Positions 7,047 through 14,219 of a DNA stretch of 15,732 nt are shown here, piece by piece. A model generated the notes under the pieces. That model made no database searches. It had not been told where the DNA came from and was given only the letters and a program-made list of their open reading frames with translations. The stretch comes from Bacteroidales bacterium (GTDB lineage Bacteria; Bacteroidota; Bacteroidia; Bacteroidales; UBA3663), in NCBI GenBank assembly GCA_030526445.1, contig JAUNCV010000028.1, forward strand, positions 1 through 15,732. Reading direction: 5' to 3'. The translations under genes were made by a program, and so were the position numbers. Numbering within the stretch: the first letter of the stretch is position 1; each line of letters starts with the position of its first letter.

Positions 7047-9687
7047 CAGCGTCGTTGTTTTCGTTATCAATATCGGTTTCTGGCTCAGGCACATGGGTTG
7101 GTGGCAGTTCCTCGATGAGCGCCACTTTCCAGTTAGCCACCTTCTTGCCCTTGGTGCCAATGCTACGCACTGGTATAAAATCCTCAGCCTCAATCTCTAT
7201 CGGCTCGCGGAAATCGTCAGGCTTGGCAAAGGTGAAACGGAAGCGAGGATATGCAGTCTGCGAAAGGTATTCCATCGTGAATCGCTTGCCTTCGCCCAGC
7301 ATGCTCTGTTTCGTAGGTTTGGCATCGAGTGTAGAGCGCTTGATGTTGTGCAGACCGGTTTCCCAGTCTTTCATCACCATAGTCCACACCTTCAGTGGGT
7401 CATATTTCTCAATGATGAGCACATCCTTTTCATAGTGGTTGGTCTCCTCAAAAGTAGTAATATAATACTCGTAGTTTTTGAGAACCACCAGAATGCGGTC
7501 TTCGCTCAGGAATTCGCCCAAAAGTTCACCTTGATTGTCATAGTTGATGCGATGCACGTCAGCATCCCACCATACCTTTCGTCCACCCAGGGTCGAACCG
7601 CCATGCTCCTTCACCGTAATTTTCTGCACATCAGCACGTGTCAGGAGCAAGCCCTTCGAACCGCGACCACGAATAGGCACTTCGGCAAAATCTCGGTCGA
7701 AGCTCTTGGTGCGTGCCAACTTATTCAGGCTCTTGATTGTGATGCGAAGCACTTCGGCCTCACCATTGAAGTTTACGCTGAAATAGGCAATCTTCGAACC
7801 TGGAGTACCCTGCGTGAGGTCATACATTTTATCGCGCTGCACACTTGTGATGTTAAATCGCTTGATGTAGTGTGGAGCCATTGCCCCCTTGCCATCGCGA
7901 TACACCACATTAAATATGGTGCGCAAATCGGTTTTGCGATACACATTGACATAGAGCACATCCTTATCCACAAAGATCTTTTCGGCCACCTTGACCACCT
8001 TATACTGGCCATTCTTGTAAATGACCAGAATCTCGTCAATCTCCGAACAGTTGCAAATAAAGGTCGATTCTGAAGGCTTCAGACCGGTACCGATAAAGCC
8101 ATCGCTCACATTGTGATATAGCTTCAGGTTGCTCTCAATCACCTTGGTAGCATCCACTGAATCGAAATTGCGGATTTCGGTCTGTCGTGGATGATCCTTA
8201 CCATACTTCTCCTTCAGGTGTTCAAACCACTTGATGGTGTAGTCGGTCAAGTGCTTGAGGTTCTTCTCAATCTCCTTCACCTTCTTCTTGGTGTTGGCAA
8301 TATCCTCCTCAGCCTTTTGTGCATTAAACTTATGGATACGTGCCATCTTGATATCCTCCAGATGCAAGAGGTCTTCGCGAGTCACTTCACGCACAAAGTT
8401 TGGCTTCCAAGGCTCCAGACGCTTATCAATATGAGCCAAAGCGCTGTCAATGTCCTTGGCCTCTTCATATTCCTTATCCTTATAGATACGCTCCTCGATA
8501 AATATTTTCTCGAGCGAAATTGTCATAAGGTGCTCCAATGCCTCCTGTCGCTGAATCTCGAGTTCAGCCTTGAGGGCATTGCGGGTGTTTTCTGTACTTC
8601 GGCGCAACAGTTCACTCACAGTGAGGAAGAGAGGTTTCTTGTCACAGATCACACAGCAGTTAGGCGAAACCGAAACCTCGCAGTCGGTAAAAGCATAGAG
8701 CGCATCAATGGTCTTATCGCCCGAAACACCTGGCATCAAGTGCACCAAAATCTCGGCCTTCTCGGCTGTAAAGTCTTCAAACTTACGAATCTTGATCTTG
8801 CCCTTATCAATGGCCTTCTTGATCGATTCGATAAGCGTACCCACAGTTTTGCCGAAAGGCACATCGCGGATAGCGAGTGTCTTCTGGTCCACCTTCTCAA
8901 TGCGGCTTCTGATCTTTACGGCACCGCCACGACGGCCATCCTGATAGCGACTCACGTCGATCAGGCCACCGGTTGGGAAATCTGGATATATCTGGAACTC
9001 CTCGCCACGAAGATAGGCGATAGAGGCATCGAGCAGTTCGTTGAAGTTGTGAGGAAGAATCTTCGATGACAAACCTACTGCAATACCCTCTACACCCTGT
9101 GCCAGCAGCAAAGGGAATTTGATAGGCAAATTGATAGGCTCCTTCTTTCGGCCATCATACGAAAGCTGCCAAGGTGTAATCTTGTTGTTAAAAGCCACCT
9201 CAAGGGCGAACTTCGAGAGTCGGGCCTCAATATAACGAGGAGCCGCTGCGGCATCACCTGTAAGGATGTTGCCCCAGTTACCCTGACAATCTATGAGCAG
9301 GTCTTTCTGTCCCAACTGCACCAAAGCGTCACCAATCGAGGCATCGCCATGTGGATGGTACTGCATAGTCTGACCCACGATGTTGGCCACCTTGTTGTAG
9401 CGTCCATCGTCGATCACATTCATTGCATGAAGGATGCGTCGCTGCACAGGCTTCAGGCCATCGACCACATGAGGCACAGCGCGTTCAAGGATTACGTAAG
9501 AGGCATAGTCAAGGAACCAGTTCTGATACATGCCACCCAGATGATGAATTTTGTCTTCACCCTCCTCGTCGTCGTTATGTGGTTTGTAGCCGTTGCTCGA
9601 AGCCGCAGCCTCTTCTTCAACGTTATTTTCGTCGTCGTTAACGTTTTCGTTATCGTCGTCTAAGATCAATTCTTCGTCGTCACGCAT
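6997..9687 (-). CDS. parC: DNA topoisomerase IV subunit A (ParC-type GyrA/ParC protein)
   Basis: An 896-residue DNA-breaking subunit of a type IIA topoisomerase, which with ParE decatenates chromosomes. The breakage-reunion domain starts near residue 48 (HHLGGMYQNWFLDYASYVIL). It contains QYHPHGDASIGDALVQLG (109-126) and the catalytic tyrosine Tyr152 in AAAPRYIEARLS, with Arg151 beside it. No GyrA-box (QRRGGKG-like) is seen in the C-terminal domain, which favours ParC over GyrA. Ala116 stands where E. coli GyrA has Ser83, the residue that anchors fluoroquinolones; Asp120 is retained. The first 45 residues and the last 29 are strongly acidic (runs of Asp, Glu, Asn). The -7 box lies about 20 bp upstream of the ATG. 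It is first in a leftward cluster with DUF3316 and the S41 protein. parE is not in the window. Confidence 0.9.
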   Translation of the reverse strand: MRDDEELILDDDNENVNDDENNVEEEAAASSNGYKPHNDDEEGEDKIHHLGGMYQNWFLDYASYVILERAVPHVVDGLKPVQRRILHAMNVIDDGRYNKVANIVGQTMQYHPHGDASIGDALVQLGQKDLLIDCQGNWGNILTGDAAAAPRYIEARLSKFALEVAFNNKITPWQLSYDGRKKEPINLPIKFPLLLAQGVEGIAVGLSSKILPHNFNELLDASIAYLRGEEFQIYPDFPTGGLIDVSRYQDGRRGGAVKIRSRIEKVDQKTLAIRDVPFGKTVGTLIESIKKAIDKGKIKIRKFEDFTAEKAEILVHLMPGVSGDKTIDALYAFTDCEVSVSPNCCVICDKKPLFLTVSELLRRSTENTRNALKAELEIQRQEALEHLMTISLEKIFIEERIYKDKEYEEAKDIDSALAHIDKRLEPWKPNFVREVTREDLLHLEDIKMARIHKFNAQKAEEDIANTKKKVKEIEKNLKHLTDYTIKWFEHLKEKYGKDHPRQTEIRNFDSVDATKVIESNLKLYHNVSDGFIGTGLKPSESTFICNCSEIDEILVIYKNGQYKVVKVAEKIFVDKDVLYVNVYRKTDLRTIFNVVYRDGKGAMAPHYIKRFNITSVQRDKMYDLTQGTPGSKIAYFSVNFNGEAEVLRITIKSLNKLARTKSFDRDFAEVPIRGRGSKGLLLTRADVQKITVKEHGGSTLGGRKVWWDADVHRINYDNQGELLGEFLSEDRILVVLKNYEYYITTFEETNHYEKDVLIIEKYDPLKVWTMVMKDWETGLHNIKRSTLDAKPTKQSMLGEGKRFTMEYLSQTAYPRFRFTFAKPDDFREPIEIEAEDFIPVRSIGTKGKKVANWKVALIEELPPTHVPEPETDIDNENNDADEEETSVDPAELGSLF

Positions 9688-9706
9688 AGTATTAGTAATT
9701 TGGATG

Positions 9707-9738
9707 CAAAGGTAACTAAAAAATAGAAGATAATCAAG
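9707..9738 (-). promoter_or_regulatory. Probable promoter of parC
   Basis: On the minus strand TACCTTTG (9707-9714) is a perfect -7 box. With a 20-nt spacer the -33 position reads CTTG (9735-9738), three of four matches to TTTG. Transcription would start near 9701, leaving a leader of only about 14 nt before the ATG at 9687. It is back to back with the rightward promoter at 9753-9784. Confidence 0.6.
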
Positions 9739-9752
9739 AAATTGGATAGAAA

Positions 9753-9784
9753 TTTGGAAATTCCTTCAAAAGTTATTACTTTTG
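9753..9784 (+). promoter_or_regulatory. Promoter of the Dabb-TatD-helicase operon
   Basis: TTTG (9753-9756), a 20-nt spacer and TACTTTTG (9777-9784) match the consensus exactly. Transcription should start near 9790. This rules out the in-frame TTG at 9782 as start of the first gene and supports the ATG at 9836, with a leader of about 45 nt. Confidence 0.75.
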
Positions 9785-9835
9785 CGGCACAAAAAAGCAA
9801 AAACAAACTGCACCAAGTGCAAAAATATTCTGAAT

Positions 9836-10141
9836 ATGGTTAAGCACATCATCCTCTGGAAGCTTCGTGAAGACCTCACCGAAGCAGAAAAAGAAACCGT
9901 TAAGGCTGGTATCAAAGAGGGTCTGGAGGGCCTTTTGGGCCAGGTTCCAGGTCTTGTCGAAATCAAGGTAAACATCAGCGGTCGTCTCGATTCATCGAAC
10001 TGTGACGTGATGCTCGACAGCACCCTCGAAAGCCCTGAAGCTCTGAAGGGCTATGCCGTTCACCCTGCTCATGTGGCTGTGGCCAATGGCAAGGTTCGTC
10101 CATACACCTGCCAGCGCACTTGTCTCGATTTTGAAATTTAA
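9836..10141 (+). CDS. Dabb (stress-responsive alpha/beta barrel) domain protein
   Basis: A 101-residue cytosolic protein, one Dabb domain of normal length. It begins with the typical MVKHIILWKLRED, with the helix ETVKAGIKEGLEGLLGQVPG and the later YAVHPAHVAV pattern of the family. Dabb proteins form ferredoxin-like dimers; a few are enzymes, such as olivetolic acid cyclase, but most bacterial ones have no known role. The start at 9836 is set by the promoter, which places the upstream TTG before the transcript begins. It is first in a rightward operon, and its stop codon overlaps the proposed start of the TatD-like gene by 11 bp. No catalytic assignment can be made. Confidence 0.85.
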   Translation: MVKHIILWKLREDLTEAEKETVKAGIKEGLEGLLGQVPGLVEIKVNISGRLDSSNCDVMLDSTLESPEALKGYAVHPAHVAVANGKVRPYTCQRTCLDFEI

Positions 10142-10682
10142 CGAACTCAGAGACATTCACACGCATCACCCTAACCGGAACGATGCACTCCTCTCGCTAT
10201 CGCCCGAAAAGGCGATGGCGGGATACTCTTTGCCCTTCAGCCTGGAGTTGCATCCCTGGCAGGCGAGTCCTGCATTGATCGAGCAGTTCAGGCAAGCGGC
10301 CGAAACGCTTCAGTCCGCCCCCAATCTCTTAGCCATTGGCGAGTGCGGGCTCGATAACAAATGCGGCACCTCCCTGCCCCTTCAGACCGAGGCCTTCCGT
10401 GAGGCTTTGTCTGCGGCCCGAAGACTGCAGTTGCCTGTCATCATTCATTGTGTGGGCTATTGGGCCGAAATGATGCAGTCTGTGCGCGAAGTGCTGGGTC
10501 CCTCCTATCCACACCCCATCATTATCCACGGCTTCCGCAAAGGGCCTCAGTTGGCCCAGCAGTTGCTCAAGGCGGGCTTCTCTATCTCCTTGGGCCAACA
10601 CTACAATGCTGCCGTTCGGACTCTTATCCCCGAAGACAGACTCTATTTTGAAACCGACGAAAACCCGATATTACATTTATGA
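10131..10682 (+). CDS. TatD-family metal-dependent hydrolase, shortened
   Basis: TatD proteins are TIM-barrel metallohydrolases, some with 3'-exonuclease activity. From the proposed TTG start this is 183 residues, against about 255-265 in classical TatD. The metal-binding motifs are all visible: DIHTH (8-12), GECGLD (70-75, Glu71), VIIHC (103-107, His106), IIHGF (131-135, His133) and FETDENP (173-179, Asp176). The segment between the first motif and ELHPW (39-43) is short, and the protein stops four residues after ETDENPI, lacking the usual C-terminal helices. ATG codons in frame lie upstream (10053 and later), but they sit inside the Dabb gene, and the added residues do not look like TatD; the TTG at 10131 puts the HxH motif at the expected place. 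The stop overlaps the helicase start by 4 bp. Activity is uncertain. Confidence 0.72.
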   Translation: MKFNELRDIHTHHPNRNDALLSLSPEKAMAGYSLPFSLELHPWQASPALIEQFRQAAETLQSAPNLLAIGECGLDNKCGTSLPLQTEAFREALSAARRLQLPVIIHCVGYWAEMMQSVREVLGPSYPHPIIIHGFRKGPQLAQQLLKAGFSISLGQHYNAAVRTLIPEDRLYFETDENPILHL

Positions 10683-12040
10683 AATTCAGCGAATTAGATC
10701 TCGACGAGGGCGTTATGCAGGCGCTCGAGCACATGCACTATAAAGAATGTTCGCCCGTACAGGAAAAAGCCATTCCTCCTGTGTTGGATGGCGACGACGT
10801 CATTGCCGTAGCGCAGACAGGCACAGGCAAAACTGCGGCCTACCTGCTTCCCATCCTCTCGTGCCTGAACCGTTATCGTTACCCATCCGATGCCATCAAC
10901 TGTGTCATTATGGCTCCTACCCGCGAGCTGGCTCAGCAAATTGACCAGCAGATGCAGGGCTTCTCTTATTATGTCGATGCCTCGAGCGTAGCTGTCTATG
11001 GCGGCGGTGAGGGTCGCGACTTTGCCGAACAGAAGAATGGTCTCACCCGTGGTGCCGATGTGGTTATTGCTACTCCAGGTCGCCTCTTGAGCCACATCAA
11101 CCTCGGCTATGTCGATCTCAGTCAGGTGGCTTTCTTTGTACTCGATGAGGCCGACCGCATGCTCGATATGGGTTTCTATGACGACATCATGGCCATTGCC
11201 AAGCTCCTGCCCCACGATTGCCAGAAGATTCTCTACAGCGCCACCATGCCTCCTAAGACCCAGAAACTGGCCGAAGCCATCATGTGGCACCCAACCGTAG
11301 TGAAGATTGCCGTATCAAAACCTGCCGAGAAGATTCACCAGCAGGCCTGCATCTGCTTCGAGCCTCAGAAGGTACACATGGTGATTCGTGTGCTGAAGAA
11401 GTTCTTTGGCGGCAAACCCGATGGCTTTGTCAAAGACGAACTGCTCAGGAACCCCGAAAAGCGCGTTGTGGTCTTTGTGAGCAAGAAACTCAAGGTCAAA
11501 GAGGTACTACTGTCGCTCCGTAAAAAAGGATTCCAGGTAGCTGCCATGCACAGCGACCTGGACCAGAAAGAGCGTGAAGAGACCATCAACGCCTTCAAGG
11601 CTGGCCGTGTCAATGTCCTTGTGGCCACCGACATTGTGAGCCGTGGCATCGACATCACCGGCATTCAGCTGGTTATTAATTATGATATGACCCACGACCC
11701 AGAAGACTATGTACACCGTGTGGGCCGAACCGCCCGTGCCGATGCCGATGGCGAGAGTGTAACCTTCGTTTCGGCCAACGACCGCCGCGAAATGCGCAAG
11801 TTCGCCCAGCTCGAGAAGTTCTTAGAAAAAAGACTCGAGCGCATTGAAGTGCCCGAGTCTTTAGGTGGTTGTAATATTACTTCTTGCGAGAACGCTCCAG
11901 CTCCTGAAGGTTCTCAAGCTTCTTCTTCTCAAGGAACTCGTAAACGCCGCAAAGGTGCTCCTTCACGCGGCCGTCAGAGAACTCATAAACCTTCTCAACA
12001 AGGCCGTCAAGAAAATCACGGTCGTGACTCACAACAATAA
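10679..12040 (+). CDS. DEAD-box ATP-dependent RNA helicase
   Basis: A 453-residue cytosolic RNA helicase of the RhlE/CsdA-like group, which remodels RNA in ribosome assembly or mRNA decay. Motifs in order: Q-motif region ending near Gln28 (CSPVQEKAI), motif I AQTGTGKT (45-52), Ia PTRELAQQ (80-87), ATPGR (131-135), DEAD (156-159), SAT (187-189), the helicase C domain with DIVSRGIDI (318-326) and motif VI HRVGRTAR (346-353). The conserved core ends near residue 395. The remaining tail is Ser/Gln/Arg/Lys-rich (RKRRKG, SRGRQR), a common RNA-binding tail type. Residues 400-453 are encoded by DNA that on the other strand encodes the end of the ABC-F protein. The ATG overlaps the preceding TGA (ATGA). 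No terminator was seen after its stop. The subfamily cannot be fixed by eye. Confidence 0.92.
   Translation: MKFSELDLDEGVMQALEHMHYKECSPVQEKAIPPVLDGDDVIAVAQTGTGKTAAYLLPILSCLNRYRYPSDAINCVIMAPTRELAQQIDQQMQGFSYYVDASSVAVYGGGEGRDFAEQKNGLTRGADVVIATPGRLLSHINLGYVDLSQVAFFVLDEADRMLDMGFYDDIMAIAKLLPHDCQKILYSATMPPKTQKLAEAIMWHPTVVKIAVSKPAEKIHQQACICFEPQKVHMVIRVLKKFFGGKPDGFVKDELLRNPEKRVVVFVSKKLKVKEVLLSLRKKGFQVAAMHSDLDQKEREETINAFKAGRVNVLVATDIVSRGIDITGIQLVINYDMTHDPEDYVHRVGRTARADADGESVTFVSANDRREMRKFAQLEKFLEKRLERIEVPESLGGCNITSCENAPAPEGSQASSSQGTRKRRKGAPSRGRQRTHKPSQQGRQENHGRDSQQ
11826..11862 (-). terminator. Terminator of the ABC-F gene, inside the helicase coding region
   Basis: A 9-bp stem pairs 11829-11837 with 11854-11862, with a small 3-bp inner stem, and is followed on the minus strand by a run of six T (11831-11826, partly in the stem). 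It begins 14 nt past the ABC-F stop codon. The same bases encode helicase residues about 383-395. On the plus strand the hairpin is not followed by T-rich sequence, so it should act in the leftward direction. Confidence 0.75.
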
Positions 12041-13535
12041 GTGTTCCATCATAATCCTTAAGCGCCTGCTTAAGGATATCTTTTGTCTTCATATCGAGGT
12101 GGTTAGTCGGCTCATCGAGAATGAGCAGATTAACTGGCTCGAGCAGAAGCTTCACCATGCAGAGGCGCACACGTTCGCCACCTGAAAGCACCTTGACCTT
12201 CTTCTGCGTATCCTCGCCGCCAAACATGAAAGCACCCAGCAAATCACTGATCTTCTTTCTGATTTCGCCCACAGCCACATCATCGATGGTCTGATATACA
12301 GTCTTCTCTTCGTCGAGGAGCGAAGCCGAGTTCTGGGCAAAATAACCAATCTGCACATTGTGGCCCACAGTGAGCTGACCCACATGCTCAATCTCGTTCA
12401 TGATGGCCTTCACCATGGTCGATTTACCCTCACCGTTCTTACCCACAAAGGCAATCTTCTGACCACGTTCAATCATGAAGGTAGCCTGCTTGAAGATGCA
12501 ATCCTCTTCGGTCAGAGGCTTGGCATAACCTGCACCACACTCTTCGGCAATGACAGGATAGGTGCCCGAACGAGGCGATGGTGGGAACTTGAGGCGCAAT
12601 GCACTTGTATCCTCCTCATCCACTTCAATAATCTCAAGTTTCTCGAGCCACTTCACCTTACTCTGCACCTGGAAGGTCTTTGAGTAGGTGCCCTTGAATC
12701 GCTCAATAAACTCCTTGGCCTCGGCAATCTGCTTCTGCTGGTCCTCATACTGCTTCTGCTGCTGCATGCGGCGCTCTTTTCTGAGTTCCAGATAGTGGCT
12801 ATACTTAGCCTTGTAGTCATAAATACGACCCAAAGTCACCTCAATGGTACGGGTGGTGATGGTGTCAACAAACTTACGGTCGTGGCTAATGAGCACCACT
12901 GCCATTGGGCTGTTCATGATAAAGTCTTCGAGCCAGCCAATCGATTCGATATCAAGGTGGTTGGTAGGCTCGTCAAGGAGCAACACGTCTGGGTTCTGCA
13001 GCAAGAGTTTTGCCAGCTCAATGCGCATACGCCAGCCGCCTGAGAACTCAGAGGTTGGACGGTTGAAATCCTCACGCTTGAAACCGAGACCCAGCAACGC
13101 CTTCTCCACATCCTCCTCAAAGTGAGTCATGTCAATGGCATAGAACTTCTCGCTCATGGTGGTTACTTTCTCAATGAGGTCCATATACTCCTGGCTCTCA
13201 TAGTCGGTGCGAGTGGCGAGCTGGTTGTTCAGTTCGTCAATCTCAGCCTCCATAGCATGCAGGTGAGCAAATGCCTGGCAAGCCTCCTCAAACACCGTGC
13301 GGCCATCTTCGGTCATCAGGTGCTGTGGCAGGTAGCAGATGGTGGTGTCTTTTGGGCACGACACACTGCCGCGGGTAGCGGTTCGCACACCTGCCAGAAT
13401 CTTCAGCAGCGTGCTCTTGCCCGCACCATTCTTACCCATCAGGGCAATGCGGTCCTTCTCATTGATTACAAACGAAATGTCCTTAAAGAGGGTTGTTCCT
13501 CCAAATTCGACTGTGAGTCCGTCAACACTTACCAT
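11877..13535 (-). CDS. ABC-F family ATPase (YbiT/EttA-like, two ABC domains)
   Basis: A 552-residue soluble protein with two nucleotide-binding domains and no membrane segments, the ABC-F class that binds the ribosomal E site to relieve stalling or regulate translation. Domain 1: Walker A GKNGAGKS (34-41), signature FSGGW (164-168), DEPTNHLD (188-195) and ISHD (216-219). The linker (about 245-305) is highly charged and helical (LRKERRMQQQKQYEDQQKQ), the P-site tRNA interaction motif region. Domain 2: GKNGEGKS (365-372), LSGGE (450-454), DEPTNHLD (474-481) and VSHD (501-504). The last residues EFLEKKKLENLQELERSRKK are typical and argue that the stop at 11877 is genuine despite the overlap with the helicase gene. 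It lies 81 bp after yidD, with a terminator between; no convincing promoter was found. No feature marks it as an antibiotic-resistance type. Confidence 0.92.
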   Translation of the reverse strand: MVSVDGLTVEFGGTTLFKDISFVINEKDRIALMGKNGAGKSTLLKILAGVRTATRGSVSCPKDTTICYLPQHLMTEDGRTVFEEACQAFAHLHAMEAEIDELNNQLATRTDYESQEYMDLIEKVTTMSEKFYAIDMTHFEEDVEKALLGLGFKREDFNRPTSEFSGGWRMRIELAKLLLQNPDVLLLDEPTNHLDIESIGWLEDFIMNSPMAVVLISHDRKFVDTITTRTIEVTLGRIYDYKAKYSHYLELRKERRMQQQKQYEDQQKQIAEAKEFIERFKGTYSKTFQVQSKVKWLEKLEIIEVDEEDTSALRLKFPPSPRSGTYPVIAEECGAGYAKPLTEEDCIFKQATFMIERGQKIAFVGKNGEGKSTMVKAIMNEIEHVGQLTVGHNVQIGYFAQNSASLLDEEKTVYQTIDDVAVGEIRKKISDLLGAFMFGGEDTQKKVKVLSGGERVRLCMVKLLLEPVNLLILDEPTNHLDMKTKDILKQALKDYDGTLIVVSHDRDFLDGLVEKVYEFSDGRVKEHLCGVYEFLEKKKLENLQELERSRKK

Positions 13536-13561
13536 AATATATTATAGGAATATAGAATAAT

Positions 13562-13605
13562 CAAAAAAAATGTCCCGAATGGTTCGAATATTCGAAAATT
13601 CGGGA
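13562..13605 (-). terminator. Terminator closing the hemD-rnpA-yidD operon
   Basis: An 8-bp stem (TCCCGAAT, 13573-13580, with ATTCGGGA, 13598-13605) encloses a perfect 14-bp palindrome, TTCGAATATTCGAA (13583-13596). On the minus strand it is followed by CA and eight T (13570-13563). It lies 11 bp past the yidD stop and 26 bp before the ABC-F start. Confidence 0.8.
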
Positions 13606-13616
13606 TTCTTATCTTT

Positions 13617-13826
13617 TCAGGGCACTGGGTCATAACCCGAACCGCCCCAAGGGTGACATCGCATAATGCGTTTAATAGCCAGCCAGGTGCCCTTAATGGC
13701 ACCATACTTCTGTATAGCCTGCAGTGCATAGGTCGAGCAGGTTGGCGTATAGCGGCATGCCGGCGGTGTGAGGGGCGAGATATAGTTCTTATAGAACATA
13801 ATCATCGCAATGAGGATGCGTTTCAT
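13617..13826 (-). CDS. yidD: Membrane protein insertion efficiency factor YidD
   Basis: A 69-residue YidD/DUF37 protein, which sits at the inner face of the cytoplasmic membrane and assists YidC-dependent insertion. The family signature is complete: FYKNYISPLTPPACRYTPTCSTYALQAI (residues 11-38, with Cys24 and Cys30), then RIMRCHPWGGSGYDPVP at the end (53-69). The length is at the short end of normal. The ATG overlaps the rnpA stop by 4 bp (ATGA), so translation is probably coupled. yidC is not in the window. Confidence 0.96.
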   Translation of the reverse strand: MKRILIAMIMFYKNYISPLTPPACRYTPTCSTYALQAIQKYGAIKGTWLAIKRIMRCHPWGGSGYDPVP

Positions 13827-14212
13827 TCCAGTTTCTTTTCAAGGTTATGAAATATCTTCTGCATCTTCTCTTGCGTTTCGTGGAAAGAGATGAACTTATT
13901 GTCCACATAAATCATGGCAAAAGCCAGTTTGCAGTGCGCCTCTTCACACTTGGCTATCAGTTCGGGCTTGGCCAGACGGTATGCCTCGCGCATAATTCGC
14001 TTCATGTGGTTTCTGTCCACCGCATGCTTGAATCGCTTCTTGGGCGCCACCGTCATAATGGCAACGCGTGCCTCCTGAGGGTCATCCTCGGGCAGCACGC
14101 GATAAGTTATCCTGTATGGAAAGACTGTGAAACTGCTGCCCTTAGCAAAGAGTTCGCTAATGGCGTTGCGCAAATAGAGGCGCTCACTTTTGGGCAGAGT
14201 AAACTGTTTCAC
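13823..14212 (-). CDS. rnpA: Ribonuclease P protein component
   Basis: A 129-residue basic protein that binds the RNase P RNA and helps it recognise the 5' leader of precursor tRNAs. The hallmark RNR-type motif is present as DRNHMKRIMREAYR (66-79; Arg67, Asn68, Lys71, Arg72, Arg75), preceded by FTLPKSERL (4-12) and VAPKKRFKHAVDRN (55-68). Length is normal. It starts 7 bp after the hemD stop and overlaps yidD by 4 bp. In most bacteria rnpA lies beside rpmH; here it follows hemD. Confidence 0.95.
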   Translation of the reverse strand: MKQFTLPKSERLYLRNAISELFAKGSSFTVFPYRITYRVLPEDDPQEARVAIMTVAPKKRFKHAVDRNHMKRIMREAYRLAKPELIAKCEEAHCKLAFAMIYVDNKFISFHETQEKMQKIFHNLEKKLE

Positions 14213-14219
14213 TTTATTA

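Noticed and set aside
7047..7193. Upstream extension of the DUF3316 protein to 7193
   Set aside because: It would bury the signal peptide 49 residues inside the protein; the extension is the parC sequence read in another frame.
7093..8073. Long plus-strand frame (326 codons) opposite parC
   Set aside because: Antisense shadow of a well-supported conserved gene, with no recognisable domain and no promoter.
9782..9835. Longer N-terminus for the Dabb protein from a TTG at 9782
   Set aside because: The TTG lies inside the -7 box of the promoter, so it would not be in the transcript, and the ATG at 9836 matches the family start.
10053..10130. Longer N-terminus for the TatD-like protein from the ATG at 10053
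   Set aside because: It would lie entirely within the Dabb gene and adds residues unlike any TatD N-terminus.
13534..13565. Possible ABC-F promoter using TTTG in the T-run (13562-13565)
   Set aside because: The -7 position would overlap the start codon and matches the consensus poorly.
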